Source: Hyphomicrobiales bacterium (GTDB taxonomy: Bacteria; Pseudomonadota; Alphaproteobacteria; Rhizobiales; Rhizobiaceae). From it: DNA of 64,000 nt. Shown piece after piece: positions 61,572 through 64,000 of the stretch (position 1 is its first letter; each line of letters begins with the position of its first letter). The position numbers and the translations under genes are program-made. Where the stretch lies: the NCBI GenBank assembly GCA_900473045.1, contig UCKS01000041.1, positions 199 to 64,198 on the forward strand. The letters run 5' to 3'. The notes under the pieces are model-generated. The model made no database searches, had not been told where the DNA came from, and saw only the letters and a program-made list of their open reading frames with translations.

Positions 61572-62423
61572 ATGGATGGTGCGCTATTCTACATCCCAAA
61601 AACAGGGGCCGCAGATGTCGGCACTGGCGGCCCGTCTGCGGGGAGCGCGGGCGCAATGACGGCGGTCCAGAACGCCGGGCCTCTGATCAGGCTTGCGGCG
61701 CTGAGCAAACACTACGGCACCCACCTAGTCCTAGACCAGATCGACCTTGAGGTCGTGAAAGGTGAGGTCCTCGCCATTATCGGGCCGAGCGGTTCTGGGA
61801 AAAGCACACTCCTCAGGTGCATCAACTATCTGGAGGTCCCAGATGGCGGCCTGATCACCGTCGGACCAACAACCATCGATGCCACCCGGGCAGCAAGCCG
61901 GTCCGAGCTGTCCGGCCTGCGCCGGCGCGTCGGCATGGTGTTCCAATCGTTCAATCTGTTCCCGCATATGACCGTTCTGCGCAACGTCAGCCTTGCGCAG
62001 GAGCGAGTTCTCGGCCGGACCCGCAGGGATGCCGACGAGCGCTCGATGCAGCTTCTGAAACGTGTCGGTCTCGCCGACAAGGCCGGCCAATACCCCGTTC
62101 GCTGTTCGGGTGGACAGCAGCAACGTATCGCCATTGCACGTTCGCTGGCGCTCGACCCTGAGGTGATGCTGTTCGACGAGCCGACTTCTGCTCTTGATCC
62201 TGAGCTTGGCCTCGAAGTTCTTGCCGTCATGCGCGAGCTTGCCGAAAGTGGCATGACGATGATCGTCGTCACGCACGAGATGGGGTTCGCCGAGAACGTG
62301 TCGGACACGGTGATGATCATGGCCGACGGCAAGATCGTCGAGAAGGGTCCGTCGGCACAGGTCATGCGTAACCCGCAGCAGGAGCGCACGAAGCGCTTTC
62401 TTCGTGCGGTACACGACCGATGA
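61572..62423 (+). CDS. polar amino-acid ABC transporter ATPase
   Basis: 283 residues; an alternative ATG at 61656 would remove a Gly/Ala-rich lead of 28 residues. Walker [11 protein letters not shown]-loop [14 protein letters not shown], signature [15 protein letters not shown] (Cys in place of the usual Leu), Walker [16 protein letters not shown] and H-loop VTHEMGFAE, as in HisP/GlnQ-type ATPases. First gene of a transporter operon; its stop overlaps the permease start by 4 bases. Confidence 0.93.
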   Translation: MDGALFYIPKTGAADVGTGGPSAGSAGAMTAVQNAGPLIRLAALSKHYGTHLVLDQIDLEVVKGEVLAIIGPSGSGKSTLLRCINYLEVPDGGLITVGPTTIDATRAASRSELSGLRRRVGMVFQSFNLFPHMTVLRNVSLAQERVLGRTRRDADERSMQLLKRVGLADKAGQYPVRCSGGQQQRIAIARSLALDPEVMLFDEPTSALDPELGLEVLAVMRELAESGMTMIVVTHEMGFAENVSDTVMIMADGKIVEKGPSAQVMRNPQQERTKRFLRAVHDR

Positions 62424-63064
62424 CGGCGGCCGATTTCCTGGCCATCCTGCGTGGTCTTCCTCTGACAATCGCGCTGACCATGGGAGCTTTTACAGCAGGC
62501 GCTTTGCTGGGCATTCCGCTGCTTGCGGCGCGCCAGAGCCGCCTGTTGCCGCTGCGGTTCGTTTCCATGGTGCTGATCCAGATCGTGCGCGGCATTCCGC
62601 CGATCCTCTGGCTCTTCATCATCTTCTTCGGCCTCGGCATGAGCTATGTGCCGATCAGCCCGTTCAACGCGGCTTTGATCGGGCTGAGCCTGATCGCCGC
62701 CGCAAACATGGCGGAAATCTATCGTGGTGCGCTGGCGTCCATCCACTTCGGGCAGTGGGAAGCGTCTAGGTCGCTGGATCTTGGCCGATGGTCGACACTG
62801 GTCGATATTGCAGCGCCGCAGGTCTTTCGCGTGGCGCTACCTTCGGCGGCAAGCTATCTCATCGGTCTGATGAAGGAGACGGCCGTTGCTTCGACGATCG
62901 GTGTCGCCGAGCTTGCATTCCAGGGTAACCAGTTGTCGCAGTCGACGTTTCGCGGACTGGAAGTCTTTGCCATCGTCGGCCTGTTCTATGTCCTTCTCAG
63001 TCTCCCCGTGGCGTGGCTTTCGCGTGCGGCCGACGCTTACCTTCAGGCAAAGGTGGCCCGCTGA
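62420..63064 (+). CDS. polar amino-acid ABC transporter permease (HisM type)
   Basis: 214 residues, about five membrane segments ([40 protein letters not shown]). The permease-ATPase contact loop reads [20 protein letters not shown] near residue 113. [16 protein letters not shown] is typical of the His/Glu/Gln class. It overlaps both neighbouring genes (62420-62423; one shared base at 63064). Confidence 0.92.
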   Translation: MTAADFLAILRGLPLTIALTMGAFTAGALLGIPLLAARQSRLLPLRFVSMVLIQIVRGIPPILWLFIIFFGLGMSYVPISPFNAALIGLSLIAAANMAEIYRGALASIHFGQWEASRSLDLGRWSTLVDIAAPQVFRVALPSAASYLIGLMKETAVASTIGVAELAFQGNQLSQSTFRGLEVFAIVGLFYVLLSLPVAWLSRAADAYLQAKVAR

Positions 63065-63726
63065 TGATCCCCACCTATGATGAACTCGTTTCCTGGCTTC
63101 CCGAGCTTCTGTCCGGCCTGTCTATCAGCCTGCAAGTCACGGCGCTGAGCCTTGCTTTGGGCATTCCCTGCGGTCTTGTCCTGGCGCTCGGTGTGCTTGC
63201 GAAAGGCAAGGGGACCAGAATCCTCGCTCTCTTCCTTGTCGAGGTCGGACGCGGAGCGCCGGCACTGGTACTCCTGCAGTTTATCTATTTCGGCCTGCCG
63301 GGGACCGGGCTGACACTCGGGTCTTTCTCCGCCGCGGTGATCGCCCTTGCCTGGAACACCGGCGCCTATACCAGCGAGATCATTCGCGCCAGTTTGCAAT
63401 CCATCGCGCATGGCCAGCGCGAAGCAGCCGTTTCGATCGGTCTCAACCGTTTCGATGAACTGCGCTACGTGCTCTTGCCGCAAGGATTGCGGGTGGCGCT
63501 GCCGGCGCTCCTCGGCTTCTCCATCCTGATCTTTCAGGGCACGTCGCTCTGTTTCACCATCGCATTGCCCGAGCTTGTCAGCCGGGCCTACGAAATCGGT
63601 TCCACCACGTTCCGATACTTCCCGGCGCTCCTGGCCGCTGGCGTGCTCTACGCCTGTATTTCCATTCCCGCCTCGCTTCTCGTCAGCCATGTCGAAAAGC
63701 GCGCCGGTTCCCACGCGCAACGTTGA
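63064..63726 (+). CDS. polar amino-acid ABC transporter permease (HisQ type)
   Basis: 220 residues from the ATG at 63064, which overlaps the previous stop by one base. Membrane segments include ISLQVTALSLALGIPCGLVL and GRGAPALVLLQFIYFGLPGT; the coupling loop is EAAVSIGLNRFDELRYVLLP. It pairs with the previous permease. The binding protein follows 26 bases later. Confidence 0.92.
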   Translation: MIPTYDELVSWLPELLSGLSISLQVTALSLALGIPCGLVLALGVLAKGKGTRILALFLVEVGRGAPALVLLQFIYFGLPGTGLTLGSFSAAVIALAWNTGAYTSEIIRASLQSIAHGQREAAVSIGLNRFDELRYVLLPQGLRVALPALLGFSILIFQGTSLCFTIALPELVSRAYEIGSTTFRYFPALLAAGVLYACISIPASLLVSHVEKRAGSHAQR

Positions 63727-63752
63727 ACCCCTTAACTCAAAGGATATCCAGC

Positions 63753-64000
63753 ATGCCCACCTTGAAGACGACCACACAGTTCCTTCTTTCCGGTATTGCC
63801 GGAGTCATTTTGTCCGGCCAAATCGCGCTTGCGCAGGATTGCACCCCCAAGCACACATTCACCACCATTGAGCCGGGCACCTTGACGGTTGCCGTGACGA
63901 CCTATTCGCCTCATTCCTATCTCGACGATAGCGGCGCGATGAAGGGCATCGACGGCGATATCGCGACCGAATTCGCCAAGCGCGAGTGCCTGAAGGTGAA
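63753..64000 (+). CDS. polar amino-acid ABC transporter binding protein (partial, cut by window end)
   Basis: The ATG at 63753 opens a frame that runs off the window after 82 codons. A signal peptide (MPTLKTTTQFLLSGIAGVIL, cleavage after ALA) precedes GTLTVAVTTYSPHSYLDDSG and MKGIDGDIATEFAKR, the usual start of family 3 binding proteins. It completes the transporter beginning at 61572. The ligand cannot be told from the visible part. Confidence 0.88.
   Translation, partial: MPTLKTTTQFLLSGIAGVILSGQIALAQDCTPKHTFTTIEPGTLTVAVTTYSPHSYLDDSGAMKGIDGDIATEFAKRECLKV

Noticed and set aside
1-64000. CRISPR arrays, rRNA and tRNA genes
   Set aside because: No regularly spaced repeats and no recognisable tRNA or rRNA segments were seen on either strand.

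Overview
The window looks like part of a large repABC-type plasmid or chromid of a Rhizobiales bacterium (Rhizobium/Agrobacterium/Neorhizobium-like). The reasons are a complete repA-repB-repC cassette with a counter-transcribed RNA gene between repB and repC, several HWE/HisKA_2 kinases with single-domain response regulators, DUF982 and DUF6074 proteins, a ROSE-type heat-shock leader and GC-rich coding sequence. All assignments come from reading the sequence and recalled family motifs; no database search was run.

0-16 kb: a sugar-acid catabolic locus. It has an IclR regulator, a carbohydrate ABC transporter (binding protein, two permeases, ATPase), a COG3618-type lactonase, a mutarotase, an L-fuconate dehydratase-like enolase-superfamily enzyme, an SDR and an FAH-family hydrolase. 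Together these match most of the non-phosphorylating L-fucose route to pyruvate and lactate. Unusual additions are a CaiB/BaiF CoA-transferase, two MaoC-fold proteins, a second enolase-superfamily enzyme, a Gfo/Idh/MocA oxidoreductase and a binding-protein homologue without a signal peptide. Palindromic candidate operators lie in all three promoter regions.

16-23.4 kb: a methyltransferase divergent from a membrane GGDEF-EAL protein, then repC, the ctRNA gene, repB and repA on the minus strand, with two identical 16-bp palindromes (candidate centromere sites) upstream of repA. 23.4-24.5 kb has no recognisable gene. 24.5-30.2 kb is an accessory island with a tyrosine recombinase, two VapBC-type toxin-antitoxin pairs and a very large recombinase-like protein.

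31-36 kb: an oxidative (probably singlet-oxygen) stress module of folE, an SDR, an FAD oxidoreductase, DUF3429 and an ECF sigma factor with a ChrR-type anti-sigma factor. The divergent folE and oxidoreductase promoters share the same TGATCT-N16-CGTATC pattern, and a similar one precedes the sigma gene. Decayed response-regulator and kinase pieces flank the sigma/anti-sigma pair.

36-42 kb: a stand-alone trpB, an EAL protein, and a cysteine synthase-like enzyme overlapping a group II decarboxylase. 42-50.8 kb: a CadC-like winged-helix/TPR regulator, two response regulators facing a PAS-PAS-HWE kinase, a cold-shock gene, and a KaiC-like ATPase / HWE kinase / response regulator cluster. 50.8-52.1 kb: a broken groEL tail, hsp20 under a ROSE-like thermometer, and a DUF982 protein.

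52-60 kb: a cassette of poorly known genes (diheme exported protein with a SnoaL-like partner, a SAM-cyclase-ATPase-TPR giant, an HEXXH metalloprotease). 60-61 kb carries a ParDE pair. 61.5-64 kb holds a polar amino-acid ABC transporter cut by the window end.
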